The notes: generated by a model not told the origin, from the sequence alone. 44,014 bases of DNA from Ruminococcus sp. (GCA_017441505.1 JAFRXL010000011.1:1-44014), one strand, 5' to 3'. Positions 33,438 through 42,714 are shown, counted from the stretch's first letter. Numbers and translations are program-made.

Positions 33438-33471
33438 AAAAAATCCTCTCCGTTTTATCAGAGAGGATTTT
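33438..33471 (-). terminator. Terminator of the MATE gene
   Basis: AAAATCCTCTC (33440-33450) pairs with GAGAGGATTTT (33461-33471). On the minus strand it is followed by T-runs. It lies directly after the MATE stop and directly before the SdpI-gene promoter. Confidence 0.88.
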
Positions 33472-33474
33472 TGA

Positions 33475-35019
33475 TCATATTTTTCTTCCATGCTCGGCAA
33501 GGAATTTCTGTCTTTGAAGTTCCTCAAACATATCCATTGTTCTGAATTCAAGCGTTGCCAGCGATATAGCTATCAAAGCCGACAGGAAGTCCGCTACCGG
33601 ACCGGTATAGAGAATACCGTCTATACCCATAAAAGCAGGCAATATAAGAAGTATCGGCACAAAGAAGATTATCTGTCTTGTAAGCGACAATATAACACCC
33701 TTTATCGGCTTTCCTATCGACGTGAAGAACGTTGACGTGATTGGCTGCAAACAGTTTATCCACGTAAAGAACAGGAATATCCTGAAAAATTTAGCTCCGA
33801 ACTCATAATATCCGTCACTTGCGTGTTCATTCGCAAAGAGTGCGAGTATCTGTCTCGGCATTGTCTGGAATAGTGCAAATGCTAAAATAGATATTATAGC
33901 TCCGGCAGCTGTTGCCAGCCAGTACGCATCTTTGACTCGGTCATAACGTCTTGCACCGTAGTTGAAGCTCTCGATAGGCTGTGTACCCTGAGCAAGTCCT
34001 ATAACGATAGAGAACACTATCATGTTGACTTTCATAACGATTCCGGCACAAGCTATAGGGTCATCAGTACCATATTCAGAAAGTGCACCATAATGTTTGA
34101 GCGAATTATTCAGCACTATCTGTACTACCGCAATGGCTATCTGATTGAAAAACGATGCCATACCTATCGACATTACCCTTGAAGTGTGCTGGAAAACCGG
34201 CACAAAGTGAGCTGCTCTGAGTTTCACGGTCTTATAACGGCTGACATATACGATAACTATAACAGCAGATACTATCTGTCCGATGACTGTTGCCCATGCC
34301 GCACCTTTCATACCCCATTCCAGCTGAAATACGAATATATAGTCGAGAACAGTATTTATCAAAGCTCCCGTGATGTTGCATATCATCGTCATTTTCGGAC
34401 TTCCGTCAGCTCTTATGAGATGACCGCCGCCTGTAGTAAGTATAAGGAATGGGAAGCCGATCGCTGTTATTCTTACATAGTCCTTGGCATACGGCAATAC
34501 CATGTCTGAAGCTCCGAAAAGTTTCAGGAGCGGTTCGAGGAAGCCTATTGTAACAGCACAAAGAACAGCTCCGAACCCGACAAGCATTGTAAGTGCATTT
34601 CCGACGTAATATCCGGCTTTTTTCTTATCTCCCATGCCCAATGCAAGGTTGAAACATGAAGCTCCGCCTATACCAAAGAGCAGTGCAAGAGCCATACATC
34701 CCGTGGTAAACGGAAACGCTATAGATGTAGCCGCATTACCTAATGTACCAACTTTTCTTCCTATGAAAAACTGATCTACTATATTATAAAGAGCACTTAC
34801 CAGCATACCAACTATACTTGGTATCGCAAATTTCAGCATGAGTGCTGTTACCGGAGCTGAGCCCAACGGATTTCCTGCTGCACCATTTGGCGGAGGTCCG
34901 CCTGCCCCGGGAGGTCTGCCCATTCCAGGCGGAGGTCCACCAATACCTGGCGGAGGACCGCCGGCAGTAGTATCAAGGAGCGGAGTGTTCCCCGATTCGT
35001 TTATCTTTGTTTCGTCCAT
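33475..35019 (-). CDS. MATE-family multidrug or small-molecule exporter with Pro/Gly-rich N-terminus
   Basis: A polytopic protein of 514 residues with about 12 membrane helices in two homologous halves. The first half has MLVSALYNIVDQFFIGRKVG and RADGSPKMTMICNITGALIN, the second GLAQGTQPIESFNYGARRYDR, a typical MATE run. Members export drugs or metabolites in exchange for Na+ or H+. Before the first helix lies an unusual stretch of about 45 residues made of GGPPPG and related repeats, which is not part of the family and is probably disordered in the cytoplasm. Own promoter and terminator. Confidence 0.93.
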   Translation of the reverse strand: MDETKINESGNTPLLDTTAGGPPPGIGGPPPGMGRPPGAGGPPPNGAAGNPLGSAPVTALMLKFAIPSIVGMLVSALYNIVDQFFIGRKVGTLGNAATSIAFPFTTGCMALALLFGIGGASCFNLALGMGDKKKAGYYVGNALTMLVGFGAVLCAVTIGFLEPLLKLFGASDMVLPYAKDYVRITAIGFPFLILTTGGGHLIRADGSPKMTMICNITGALINTVLDYIFVFQLEWGMKGAAWATVIGQIVSAVIVIVYVSRYKTVKLRAAHFVPVFQHTSRVMSIGMASFFNQIAIAVVQIVLNNSLKHYGALSEYGTDDPIACAGIVMKVNMIVFSIVIGLAQGTQPIESFNYGARRYDRVKDAYWLATAAGAIISILAFALFQTMPRQILALFANEHASDGYYEFGAKFFRIFLFFTWINCLQPITSTFFTSIGKPIKGVILSLTRQIIFFVPILLILPAFMGIDGILYTGPVADFLSALIAISLATLEFRTMDMFEELQRQKFLAEHGRKI

Positions 35020-35060
35020 ATTTATCCCTCTTTAAATTAAACATTAATAAATTCTTATTA

Positions 35061-35089
35061 ATTATACATCATTCGGGCGAAAAATTCAA
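35061..35089 (-). promoter_or_regulatory. Promoter of the MATE gene
   Basis: On the minus strand TTGAAT (35089-35084), 17-bp spacer, TATAAT (35066-35061). The gap 35020-35324 otherwise holds AT-rich DNA with no recognisable gene between 35090 and 35226. Confidence 0.75.
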
Positions 35090-35226
35090 TCGTTTTAATG
35101 CATCAAATCGATATTTTTTGAGAATTGTTTTTGTGAATATATAACAAATAATTTTATGCGGATGTAGTAAAAAATATAGTCATGTGTTTTTTATTATTAA
35201 ATATATGAAATTTACCCCTTTCAGAC

Positions 35227-35255
35227 TTGACATTTTGCAGAAAAAATGGTATAGT
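35227..35255 (+). promoter_or_regulatory. Promoter of the ACT-domain/hom operon
   Basis: A perfect TTGACA (35227-35232), 17-bp spacer, TATAGT (35250-35255), extended TGG. Confidence 0.8.
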
Positions 35256-35324
35256 AATTAAGTAATGTACAATTGTTCACCCACGGCGGACGATTTGTAG
35301 TATTTTATTTTTTGGAGTTTCAGT

Positions 35325-35768
35325 ATGGACAGAAAATCACAGTTGATAGTCGCTGATGCAAATGTCCTTCCTGACGTGTTTTCAAAGGTTCTGGAAGTTA
35401 AAAAGCTCATAGCTCAAAAAGGCGAAAAAAGCTTTGCATCTGCCTGTAAACGTGTCGGCATTTCAAGAAGTGCTTATTATAAGTACAAGGACAGCGTTTT
35501 TCCGTATGAAGAGCTGTTCACCAGGAAGATAGTCAATTTGTATCTCCTTCTCAGCGACAGTCCAGGAGTGCTTTCAAGTGCTCTTGTTTTTCTTCATAAT
35601 CTTAATGCGAATATCCTCACAGTGAATCAGAGTATCCCTATCGATGGTGCTGCCGCTGTTAACATCTCATTACGGCTCACTGATGACTCTGATGACGAGC
35701 TTGATTCGCTTAACTTAATATCTGAACTCGAAGGCGTTCTTGAGGTAAAGATCCTCTCCGCCGAATAG
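35325..35768 (+). CDS. ACT domain protein (PheB/UPF0735 family)
   Basis: A 147-residue protein. The N-terminal part has a short helical region with FASACKRVGISRSAYYKYKD, which looks like a small DNA-binding or dimerisation helix-turn-helix. The C-terminal 75 residues are an ACT domain with LLLSDSPGVLSSALVFLHNL and a closing VLEVKILSAE. ACT domains bind amino acids and regulate metabolism. Its place 21 bases before homoserine dehydrogenase suggests that it senses threonine, methionine or a related amino acid, but this is inferred. Confidence 0.88.
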   Translation: MDRKSQLIVADANVLPDVFSKVLEVKKLIAQKGEKSFASACKRVGISRSAYYKYKDSVFPYEELFTRKIVNLYLLLSDSPGVLSSALVFLHNLNANILTVNQSIPIDGAAAVNISLRLTDDSDDELDSLNLISELEGVLEVKILSAE

Positions 35769-35789
35769 TTTTTTCCGGAGGTTCTTTTT

Positions 35790-36980
35790 ATGTCAGTTAA
35801 ATTTGCAGTTTTAGGTCATGGTGTAGTTGGTTCTGGAGTTGTTGAGCTTTTCTATAAGAATAAGAAAAGCATAGAAAAACGTGCAGGAACCGAAATGGAT
35901 ATAAAATATATCCTCGATCTGAGAGAGTTCCCGGATTCACCATATCAGGATAAATTCACAAAGGATTTCAAGGACATACTTAATGATGACGAAGTTACTT
36001 CAGTTGCAGAGTGCATGGGCGGTGTCGAGCCTGCTTTTTCATTTGTAAGGGCTTGCCTTGAAAGCGGTAAAAGTGTTTCAACATCAAATAAGGAATTAGT
36101 TGCTGAAAAAGGCGATATTCTCCTTAGAATAGCTAAAGAGCACAACTGTAATTTCTTCTTTGAAGCAAGCGTAGGCGGTGCTATCCCGATAATCCGTCCA
36201 CTTCATCGCTGCCTTGCAGCTAATGATATTACAAAGGTCGCAGGCATCCTCAACGGTACTACTAATTTCATACTTACAAAAATGTATCACGAAAGTATGT
36301 CTTTTGAAGATGCTCTCAAGCTTGCTCAGGATCTTGGTTACGCTGAAAAAGACCCTACTGCTGACGTTGAAGGTCACGATGCGTGCAGAAAGATATGCAT
36401 TATTTCTTCTCTCGTTTTCGGAAAGCACGTTTACCCAAGAAGCGTATACACTAAGGGTATCTCAAAAGTCCAGCTCTGCGACGTAGCGGCTGCTGATGTT
36501 CTCGGACACGCTATAAAGCTCATCGCATCTGTAAGAAAGCAGGAAAATGGCAAGATACTTCCTGCTGTTATGCCAATGCTCATTTCTCACGAAAACATAA
36601 TGGCTGGCGTAAATGACGTTTTCAATGCTGTACTCGTTTATGGAGACGGTATCGACCAGACTATGTTCTACGGCAGAGGTGCCGGAAAGCTCCCGACTGC
36701 AAGTGCTGTTCTCGGTGATGTTATAGAAACTGCAAAGGCTAATGGTACGGTTCTTTCACAGACATGGGAGTCTATCAATAATGACCTTTTCGTTGATGAT
36801 ATTGATAATCTCAAAAATCGCTGGTATTTCCGTGTACCTGCCGGAAGCAATGCACCTGTGGGCTCATACGAGCACGAAGACGGCATCTCTTTCATCACTA
36901 AAGAGGAGCTCACATTTACTCAGGCTGCTGAAAAGTCAGCTGAGCTCAATGCTCTTGCATTCCTCCCAGTTTTTGAGTAA
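35790..36980 (+). CDS. hom: Homoserine dehydrogenase
   Basis: It reduces aspartate semialdehyde to homoserine, on the way to threonine and methionine. The NAD(P) loop is FAVLGHGVVGSGVVELF at 5-21. Then come STSNKELVAEKG, EASVGGAIPIIRPL, ILNGTTNFILTKM and EKDPTADVEGHDACRKICI, all standard. The C-terminal region includes YGRGAGKLPTASAVLGDV. At 396 residues it is shorter than forms with a full C-terminal ACT domain, and the missing regulation may be supplied by the ACT protein encoded just upstream. Both are on one transcript. Confidence 0.96.
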   Translation: MSVKFAVLGHGVVGSGVVELFYKNKKSIEKRAGTEMDIKYILDLREFPDSPYQDKFTKDFKDILNDDEVTSVAECMGGVEPAFSFVRACLESGKSVSTSNKELVAEKGDILLRIAKEHNCNFFFEASVGGAIPIIRPLHRCLAANDITKVAGILNGTTNFILTKMYHESMSFEDALKLAQDLGYAEKDPTADVEGHDACRKICIISSLVFGKHVYPRSVYTKGISKVQLCDVAAADVLGHAIKLIASVRKQENGKILPAVMPMLISHENIMAGVNDVFNAVLVYGDGIDQTMFYGRGAGKLPTASAVLGDVIETAKANGTVLSQTWESINNDLFVDDIDNLKNRWYFRVPAGSNAPVGSYEHEDGISFITKEELTFTQAAEKSAELNALAFLPVFE

Positions 36981-37025
36981 TATTTTAAACCGGAAACTTT
37001 TGGGGGTTACGGTTCATTATGTTGA

Positions 37026-37058
37026 AAAAGTCCAGAGCTTATCTGGACTTTTTTTTAT
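37026..37058 (+). terminator. Terminator of the hom operon
   Basis: AAAAGTCCAGA (37026-37036) pairs with TCTGGACTTTT (37042-37052), followed by a T-run to 37058. Confidence 0.92.
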
Positions 37059-37100
37059 AAAAATATTATCACTGATTTATTACGTATCAGTGGGAAAAAC

Positions 37101-37132
37101 AAAGGACTTCCGCATTATAGCGAAAGTCCTTT
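37101..37132 (-). terminator. Terminator of the GH26-GH9 operon
   Basis: On the minus strand AAAGGACTTTCG pairs with CGGAAGTCCTTT (37132 to 37101) with one G-T wobble. It lies just after the GH9 stop at 37141. The T tract beyond it is short. Confidence 0.75.
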
Positions 37133-37140
37133 TGAAATTA

Positions 37141-39756
37141 TTAGTCGACGTAGATAGGGAGTACAGCTGTTTTAAGGAGCATCTTCTGAATAGCAAGAGC
37201 GTCCTTATTTGTAAGGTCTGAACCCGGATCGTAGCAGTCAGCGTTGAGTCTTCCTGCCGCTGTAATAGCAGAATCATCAGTACCGCCTACATCGAAAGCG
37301 TCCTGATTTGCAAGAACCTGCATAACGAGAACAGCATCGTTCATTTTTACTTCGCCGCTGCAGTTTGCATCACCATAGAGTCTGTCTTTGACTTCAGTTG
37401 GATTTGTTGTAGGATCAGTTTTAGTTGTAGGCTCTGTAGGCTCTTCCTTTACAGGAGTTGTGCCGTCCGGTTCAGTACCGCCTACGAGAACGCCGTCAGC
37501 GTAAACGCAGATGTTTTCTGTACGAACCTCCGGCGGATCGTCAACAGCGAAGAAGTCTGTTTTCTTACCGAGTTTCAGATCCTTAAAGCTCCAGTCATTT
37601 TCCGGCTCCCAATTATAGACGATATATTTATGTGTTTCGTTGTCTGTATAGCCCTTGCCGTAGAAACCAACGGAGAACTGGCTCTTTTTGCCTGAGTTGA
37701 CGATATTGCAGCCGTCCCATGAAACTTCAACGTAGTATACATCATCCATGTCCTTGTATTTCTTGATGTCGCTTACAGTTGCTGTAGCACCCTCGATTTC
37801 CATTTCTGACTGATCGTAGAGCTTCTTTGCTTCAACGATAGTAGGATCGAGTATCTCGGATGTATTGATGAAATATCTTACAGTGATATTCTTTGCAGGG
37901 GATGATTCGCCTGAAAGGACCTTCATAGAGATCTCAACAGCACCTGTTCCGTCATCGTTGCGGTTATCAAGACCAATAGCTTCTACCCAGTAACCGCCGC
38001 CTTTACCGTCGGAGTTGTTGCCGTATGCACGCTTCTCGTCCTCTGGCGGGAAGTTAGGAGTGATAGCCATATCTTCTGTTCCGTAAATAGCGTAGAGACC
38101 TGCGGAAGCACCTGGGAGACAAGCATTGTAGTCGATAGTTACTTCGTTTTCGGTCCAGTCCTTAGTAGCATCATCGTGCTGATCTTTACCGTCAGGACCG
38201 CCAGCGAGAGCTCCCCAGAGGATATGTCTCTGCTCACGGGGATCTTCAGCCATGAGAAGACCTGAAGCAGCACGGTGGTGAGGATTCTTTACGGATGTGT
38301 CGTTGTAACCTACAACGAATGATCTTGGACCATGAGTACCGTTTTTACCGGCAAGGACAGAGAACTTTGGATCTTCCTTGAAAGTTATATCGTTTTTACC
38401 GAGGACGTAATCCATCTGCTTCTTAGCCCATTCGCTCCACTCAGAAGGCTTGCCGTCGTTGTGGTACTTATCATAGAGCAGACATATCAGCTGCATAGCA
38501 GTATTGTAACGGCAGCTGCCCCATACCTGGAGGAAAGCAAATCCCTGAGGAGTTTCAAGAGCCTGCCATGTGCTGAGGCACTTGCCGAGACAGTCGTTAT
38601 CCCAGAAGTCCTTGAATACGTACTGGTTCTTGCCCTGAGCTTTTCTTATCTGATTTACCATGTCGAGCTCCGGGTGCTGTTCATTTATAACAGCCCAAAG
38701 GAGTGCAGCACCAGACCACATATCGTTCCAGCAGTAAGCCCAGCCGGAAGGAGCGTAATAATCGAAGTACTCATATGCACCGTCCTCGAATACAGAAGCG
38801 TCACCTGTTGCGAGATACATCCATGCAGCAGCCCAGCAGTAGTCGTCTTCCCAGTGATTTGAACGATAGAACTCGCTTGGACCGTCAGCGTTGTCTGAGA
38901 GTTCCTTTGGATTATCGTTAGCGAACTTCCAGAGTGCCTTTGCGTAATCAAGTGATTTTTCAGCGTACTCTTCATCAGTGTCCTTGAAGTTGAGGTAGTT
39001 GATAGCCAGAGATGCACAAGCTGATACAACGTAATCAGTCTGAGGCTTTTCTGCTGTAAGGAAGTAAGCAGGACGAGCCATAGTATCTACCTCAGGGGTA
39101 TTCCAGATAGAGTGGTCGATGTGACCTTCTCCGACCTGATAGCAGTGAGCGATAACAGTACCGTCCTTATCACGGAAAGTACACTTCATAAGGTAGTCAT
39201 TGAAGTGGCGGAGAATAGTCTCGATATGAGAATCCTGTTCGAGCTTCTTATATACATCACGGTACTCGTAATAACCCCAGCCGAGAGTTGCAGCTGTGTA
39301 GTTTTCAGGCATACCGAATTCAACGTGGTCGCCGGCATCGTGGAAGCCGCCTGAAACGTCGATAGTGCCGTCGCCGTCCGGATCGAGGACGTCCTTATAT
39401 TTCGCCATGAATTCAGGCGAGAGGTTAGTACCGCCCTTGCTTGACGGAGTAGTTACGCCGTCCCATTCGATCATAGGAACGTGGGCATCGTATGTATGGC
39501 AGTCACCACGCCAAGAGAGAAGCGAGTCACGCTCTGCGGTATCTCCGCACATATTTGCGTCGTAGAAATAGAGCGAATACTGGAGTGAACGAGCGTAGTC
39601 GATGTCAAGACCTGAATCCTGAACGATCTCGCTGATAGGTGCCGAGAATACCGGTTCTTCTTCTTCCTCTGCTGTTACAAAAGAGAAAGAGGAGCTCGGC
39701 AGTGCGAGAGATAGAGCCGCCAATGCTCCGGCGGTCATGCGTTTGTAAAACTTCAT
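37141..39756 (-). CDS. Cellulosomal GH9 endoglucanase with CBM3c and dockerin
   Basis: An 871-residue secreted enzyme that should cut cellulose. The order is signal peptide (1-29), GH9 catalytic domain (about 45-575), CBM3c (about 588-750), a Thr/Pro linker with TEPTTKTDPTTNPTE, and dockerin (795-868). Catalytic residues are Asp140 and Asp143 in DAGDH and the acid Glu538 in NEVTIDYNA; PHHRAASG is also present. A CBM3c next to GH9 usually makes the enzyme processive. The dockerin starts GDANCSGEVKMNDAVLVMQ, nearly identical to that of the GH26 protein. It lies 61 bases after GH26 with no promoter seen between, so the two probably share a transcript. AGGAGG precedes the start. Confidence 0.96.
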   Translation of the reverse strand: MKFYKRMTAGALAALSLALPSSSFSFVTAEEEEEPVFSAPISEIVQDSGLDIDYARSLQYSLYFYDANMCGDTAERDSLLSWRGDCHTYDAHVPMIEWDGVTTPSSKGGTNLSPEFMAKYKDVLDPDGDGTIDVSGGFHDAGDHVEFGMPENYTAATLGWGYYEYRDVYKKLEQDSHIETILRHFNDYLMKCTFRDKDGTVIAHCYQVGEGHIDHSIWNTPEVDTMARPAYFLTAEKPQTDYVVSACASLAINYLNFKDTDEEYAEKSLDYAKALWKFANDNPKELSDNADGPSEFYRSNHWEDDYCWAAAWMYLATGDASVFEDGAYEYFDYYAPSGWAYCWNDMWSGAALLWAVINEQHPELDMVNQIRKAQGKNQYVFKDFWDNDCLGKCLSTWQALETPQGFAFLQVWGSCRYNTAMQLICLLYDKYHNDGKPSEWSEWAKKQMDYVLGKNDITFKEDPKFSVLAGKNGTHGPRSFVVGYNDTSVKNPHHRAASGLLMAEDPREQRHILWGALAGGPDGKDQHDDATKDWTENEVTIDYNACLPGASAGLYAIYGTEDMAITPNFPPEDEKRAYGNNSDGKGGGYWVEAIGLDNRNDDGTGAVEISMKVLSGESSPAKNITVRYFINTSEILDPTIVEAKKLYDQSEMEIEGATATVSDIKKYKDMDDVYYVEVSWDGCNIVNSGKKSQFSVGFYGKGYTDNETHKYIVYNWEPENDWSFKDLKLGKKTDFFAVDDPPEVRTENICVYADGVLVGGTEPDGTTPVKEEPTEPTTKTDPTTNPTEVKDRLYGDANCSGEVKMNDAVLVMQVLANQDAFDVGGTDDSAITAAGRLNADCYDPGSDLTNKDALAIQKMLLKTAVLPIYVD

Positions 39757-39817
39757 TGTTTATCATCCTCCTGAAAATTATGTTTTGGCAACGCTGTACA
39801 AAGACAGTCAGTCGTTA

Positions 39818-41677
39818 TTAAAAACTTTTTATTTTGCCGATCAGATACTTTTGTATCTGTAAAGCATCGAGATTTGTAAGACCGCTGGTGCCTCTTTCGT
39901 AAACATCAGCATTGTCTTCGCCTTGTTCTGTAAGGCAGTTTTTGTCAGTACCACCTACACCGTAAGCATCCGCATTAGCTATAGCCTGCATAACAAGAAC
40001 AGCGTCGTTCATTTTTACATCGCCGCTGCAATTGGCATCGCCGAGCAGGAGCTTATTGTTTTCGGTAGGGATAATTGTTGGATTTACACTTACCTCATAT
40101 TTTTTGAGGTCAGGCAGTTCGTCAAGTGTTATGCAGTAATCGCTGTTGTATATCTCAATAAGATTCTCCACAGGATTGTTCTGTTCACTTGTGAGGTAGT
40201 TCATATACCAAGGGCAGAAATACAGCCATGCAGCCCTGTCATTCACGAGATTTTCGAGAGAAGGGATAGAGTCATTTTCAGACATTGCAACCATTTTCTG
40301 TCCGTCAGTACCTTTTACGAGGCTGTAGAAAGTCGAAGCGATAGAGCTGAGATTCGGCAGACCGTCAACGGCATTATACTTATCATAGCCGACTATATCT
40401 ACAACGTCATCGCCCGGATACCATTGAGCTGAGACAGGTGAAGTATAGCCTGTCCAGACCCAGATGAGGTTATCCAGACCGTATTCGTTTGTGAGCTGGT
40501 CGTAAAGGAATCTATAGAGCTTCTTGCAAGCCTCTGGACCTTCAGCTCCCCACCAGAACCAGCCGCCCTCAGCTTCATGAAGAGGTCTCCAGAGTACAGG
40601 AACATCGGCATCCTTGAGCTTTTTCAGCTCTTCAGCAATGACTTTTATATCAGCCATTATAAGTTCATGTTCCCAAGTATCTTCTTCGAGTGCTTTGGTG
40701 ATACTGAAAGTGGTGAAAGGAGTATTTCCGGTAGATTCAACATAGAAAGCGGTTTTGGAACTTCCTTTTTCGCATGGAACGTTCCAGTGCCATGTGAGAG
40801 TAGCGATACCTTTATACTCGTTTACCCACTGGATAGCTCTTTCCGGAGCGTGGTCACGCCAAGTAGACGTGGAATTATAAGCGAGAAGGTCGATACCTCT
40901 GATAGCAGGCTGTTTACCGGTTTTTTCCTTTATGTAGGTGAATTCCGCTTCGTTGTCGACTATATAATTTTTGCAGTTGGGGTCAGCATTTATATTGTAG
41001 TTATGCTCTCCGCAGTACTCCTGCTGACCGGCAATAATGTGACTGCCGTACTGGTCGCAGAGGTAATTATAGAGCCGCTTTGCAGATGCAGAAGCGTTTG
41101 GGTTTGAAAGCGACCTTGTAGGTGAAAGATTTTTTATTTTCTCATCAGCCGGTCTAATGGTCAGATAATCAAAGTAGGTGTAACCCCAGTAAGCTTTGAG
41201 TTCGATAGTATTTTTACCTTTTCTGAGATTGATGACACCGCCTGATGTTTCGGAGAATTCCTTGTTATACGGGAATGTTACTTCTCCCTGATTTGAGCCG
41301 TTGATGTTGAGATACTGAACTTTTTTATTTGGATCGGTTGGCTCGCAGTAGCTGATAGTCAGCTCATAGAGACCAGCTTCCGGTACATCGACCTCGATAC
41401 TTAAAGTAGTATTTTTCTGATCGAGGTAAGCGAAGCCTTTTCCTGAAAATCCGGACAAGTCAGCATCTTTCGGCAAATCCTTTTTTTTGTCAAAGCCGTC
41501 AAGACCGGTGCTGTATATTTTGCCGCCCTGAGTAGAGCCGTCCTCAAATTCATATTTCTGGACGTTGTCGGATACGGCAGAAGATACCGGTGCCTGCGGT
41601 GCGAATGAAATACTTGCTGCTGCAATAACTGTGGCAAGTGCCATACCAGCAGATGATCTTAGCAGTGTTTTTTTCAA
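39818..41677 (-). CDS. Cellulosomal GH26 mannanase with CBM35-like domain and dockerin
   Basis: A 619-residue secreted enzyme expected to cut beta-mannan. The order is signal peptide (1-34), a CBM35-like beta-sandwich (about 40-175, with YEFEDGSTQGG and LRKGKNTIELKAYWGYTYFD), GH26 barrel (about 190-520) and dockerin (about 546-615). The acid/base is Glu368 in RPLHEAEGGWFWWG and the nucleophile is Glu467 in MSENDSIP. The dockerin begins GDANCSGDVKMNDAVLVMQ. It is the first gene of the GH26-GH9 unit. The pairing would attack the mannan and cellulose of plant walls together. Confidence 0.95.
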   Translation of the reverse strand: MKKTLLRSSAGMALATVIAAASISFAPQAPVSSAVSDNVQKYEFEDGSTQGGKIYSTGLDGFDKKKDLPKDADLSGFSGKGFAYLDQKNTTLSIEVDVPEAGLYELTISYCEPTDPNKKVQYLNINGSNQGEVTFPYNKEFSETSGGVINLRKGKNTIELKAYWGYTYFDYLTIRPADEKIKNLSPTRSLSNPNASASAKRLYNYLCDQYGSHIIAGQQEYCGEHNYNINADPNCKNYIVDNEAEFTYIKEKTGKQPAIRGIDLLAYNSTSTWRDHAPERAIQWVNEYKGIATLTWHWNVPCEKGSSKTAFYVESTGNTPFTTFSITKALEEDTWEHELIMADIKVIAEELKKLKDADVPVLWRPLHEAEGGWFWWGAEGPEACKKLYRFLYDQLTNEYGLDNLIWVWTGYTSPVSAQWYPGDDVVDIVGYDKYNAVDGLPNLSSIASTFYSLVKGTDGQKMVAMSENDSIPSLENLVNDRAAWLYFCPWYMNYLTSEQNNPVENLIEIYNSDYCITLDELPDLKKYEVSVNPTIIPTENNKLLLGDANCSGDVKMNDAVLVMQAIANADAYGVGGTDKNCLTEQGEDNADVYERGTSGLTNLDALQIQKYLIGKIKSF

Positions 41678-41780
41678 GCTTAACTCCTCCTTAGGTTAAA
41701 TTATAGAGCTTAAATTAAAAATGAAACTATCATTTAAGTAGAGAGGGTATAATTTCACTTTATATAAAGCTGTTAGCTTA

Positions 41781-41809
41781 ATAATATCATGATTCCTAAA
41801 AAAAATCAA
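41781..41809 (-). promoter_or_regulatory. Promoter of the GH26-GH9 operon
   Basis: On the minus strand TTGATT (41809-41804), 17-bp spacer, TATTAT (41786-41781) with a TGA extension. The leader to the GH26 start is about 97 bases. Confidence 0.6.
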
Positions 41810-41840
41810 TAGTTTTAGTGAAAAAAAACTAAAAATGGTA

Positions 41841-41861
41841 TTACACATTATATATGTGCAA
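41841..41861 (-). terminator. Possible terminator of the LRR gene
   Basis: On the minus strand TTGCACAT pairs with ATGTGTAA (41861 to 41841) with one wobble, and T-rich DNA follows four bases later. The stem is short. Confidence 0.5.
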
Positions 41862-41868
41862 TATTTGG

Positions 41869-42714
41869 TCAGAAGCGACTGCGTTTTTTCTTTTTTCTTT
41901 GACTGATGAAAACTGAAATAAGAGCGACTGTCAGTAAGATCAGACCGCTCCAGAAGAAAAAATCCGGAACATCGATCGGCAGTTTACAGTTGTTGAGCGA
42001 ATCAAAAGCGGCTGGCGATTCAGTTCCGTATGAGAGCTCGATAGCGTTGCTTTGAGCGTAGTCGTAAGCGGCAGAGTCTTTGTCACAGGTTATCTTTAAA
42101 TCATCGATTACAGAATGACCTGATATGGCAGGGCGGTACCCGATCGCCTCGTTCCCGAAGCAGGTAACGGACTCTGGTATTGATAGACTTTTCAGTGAAT
42201 CGCACATAAAGAAAGCATAGTCGCCTATGGAAACAAGAGAGTTGTCGAGCTCGACTGTATCGAGATAAGTACAGCAAGAAAATGCGAATTTTTCTATTGA
42301 GGTTATATTTTCTGACAGTTCGACACTCTTTAGTGAACTGCAATATCTGAAGCAGGAATCCGGTATAACAGTAATTTTGGAAGGCAGACTTACATATGAA
42401 AGGTTACTGCATTTGCAAAAGCATCCCATGCCGATCTCTGAAACGTTTTCCGGCAGGTCGATGCCTTCAAGAGAAGTGCAGCCGTAAAAGCAATGGTGAC
42501 CGATGAACGTCAGGCTTTCGGGGAGCTGTATCTGCTTTAAAGTCGAACAATTATAAAAGGCGTTGTCTCTTATTTCGGTTACCGGATGACCCTCTATTGT
42601 GCCGGGAATGACGATATACTCGGGTTCACCTTTAAAGCCTGTAACGGTAGCTTTGTTGTTGATGATCGTATATGTTATCTGGTCAGACAGATCGATTTTT
42701 GGGTTGTTACTCAT
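41869..42714 (-). CDS. BspA-like leucine-rich repeat protein with C-terminal membrane anchor
   Basis: A 281-residue protein with five to six repeats of the LRR_5 (BspA) type, each of about 23 residues around I-x-x-x-C/A-F-x-x-C-x-x-L-x-x-I-x-L-P, at about 35-190. A single membrane helix at about 250-271 (FFFWSGLILLTVALISVFI) is followed by a very basic tail RKKKKRSRF. The N-terminus MSNNPKIDLSDQITYTII is hydrophilic and no signal peptide is present; the start is well supported by GGAGGT seven bases upstream. So it is either tail-anchored with the repeats inside the cell, or secreted in an unusual way. Function unknown; such repeats usually bind proteins. Confidence 0.85.
   Translation of the reverse strand: MSNNPKIDLSDQITYTIINNKATVTGFKGEPEYIVIPGTIEGHPVTEIRDNAFYNCSTLKQIQLPESLTFIGHHCFYGCTSLEGIDLPENVSEIGMGCFCKCSNLSYVSLPSKITVIPDSCFRYCSSLKSVELSENITSIEKFAFSCCTYLDTVELDNSLVSIGDYAFFMCDSLKSLSIPESVTCFGNEAIGYRPAISGHSVIDDLKITCDKDSAAYDYAQSNAIELSYGTESPAAFDSLNNCKLPIDVPDFFFWSGLILLTVALISVFISQRKKKKRSRF

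Noticed and set aside
38332-38862. Plus-strand open frame of 176 codons inside the GH9 gene
   Set aside because: It lies opposite a well-supported cellulase domain and its translation shows no domain; no ribosome binding site or promoter.
40577-41107. Plus-strand open frame of 176 codons inside the GH26 gene
   Set aside because: Antisense shadow of conserved GH26 codons, with no ribosome binding site.
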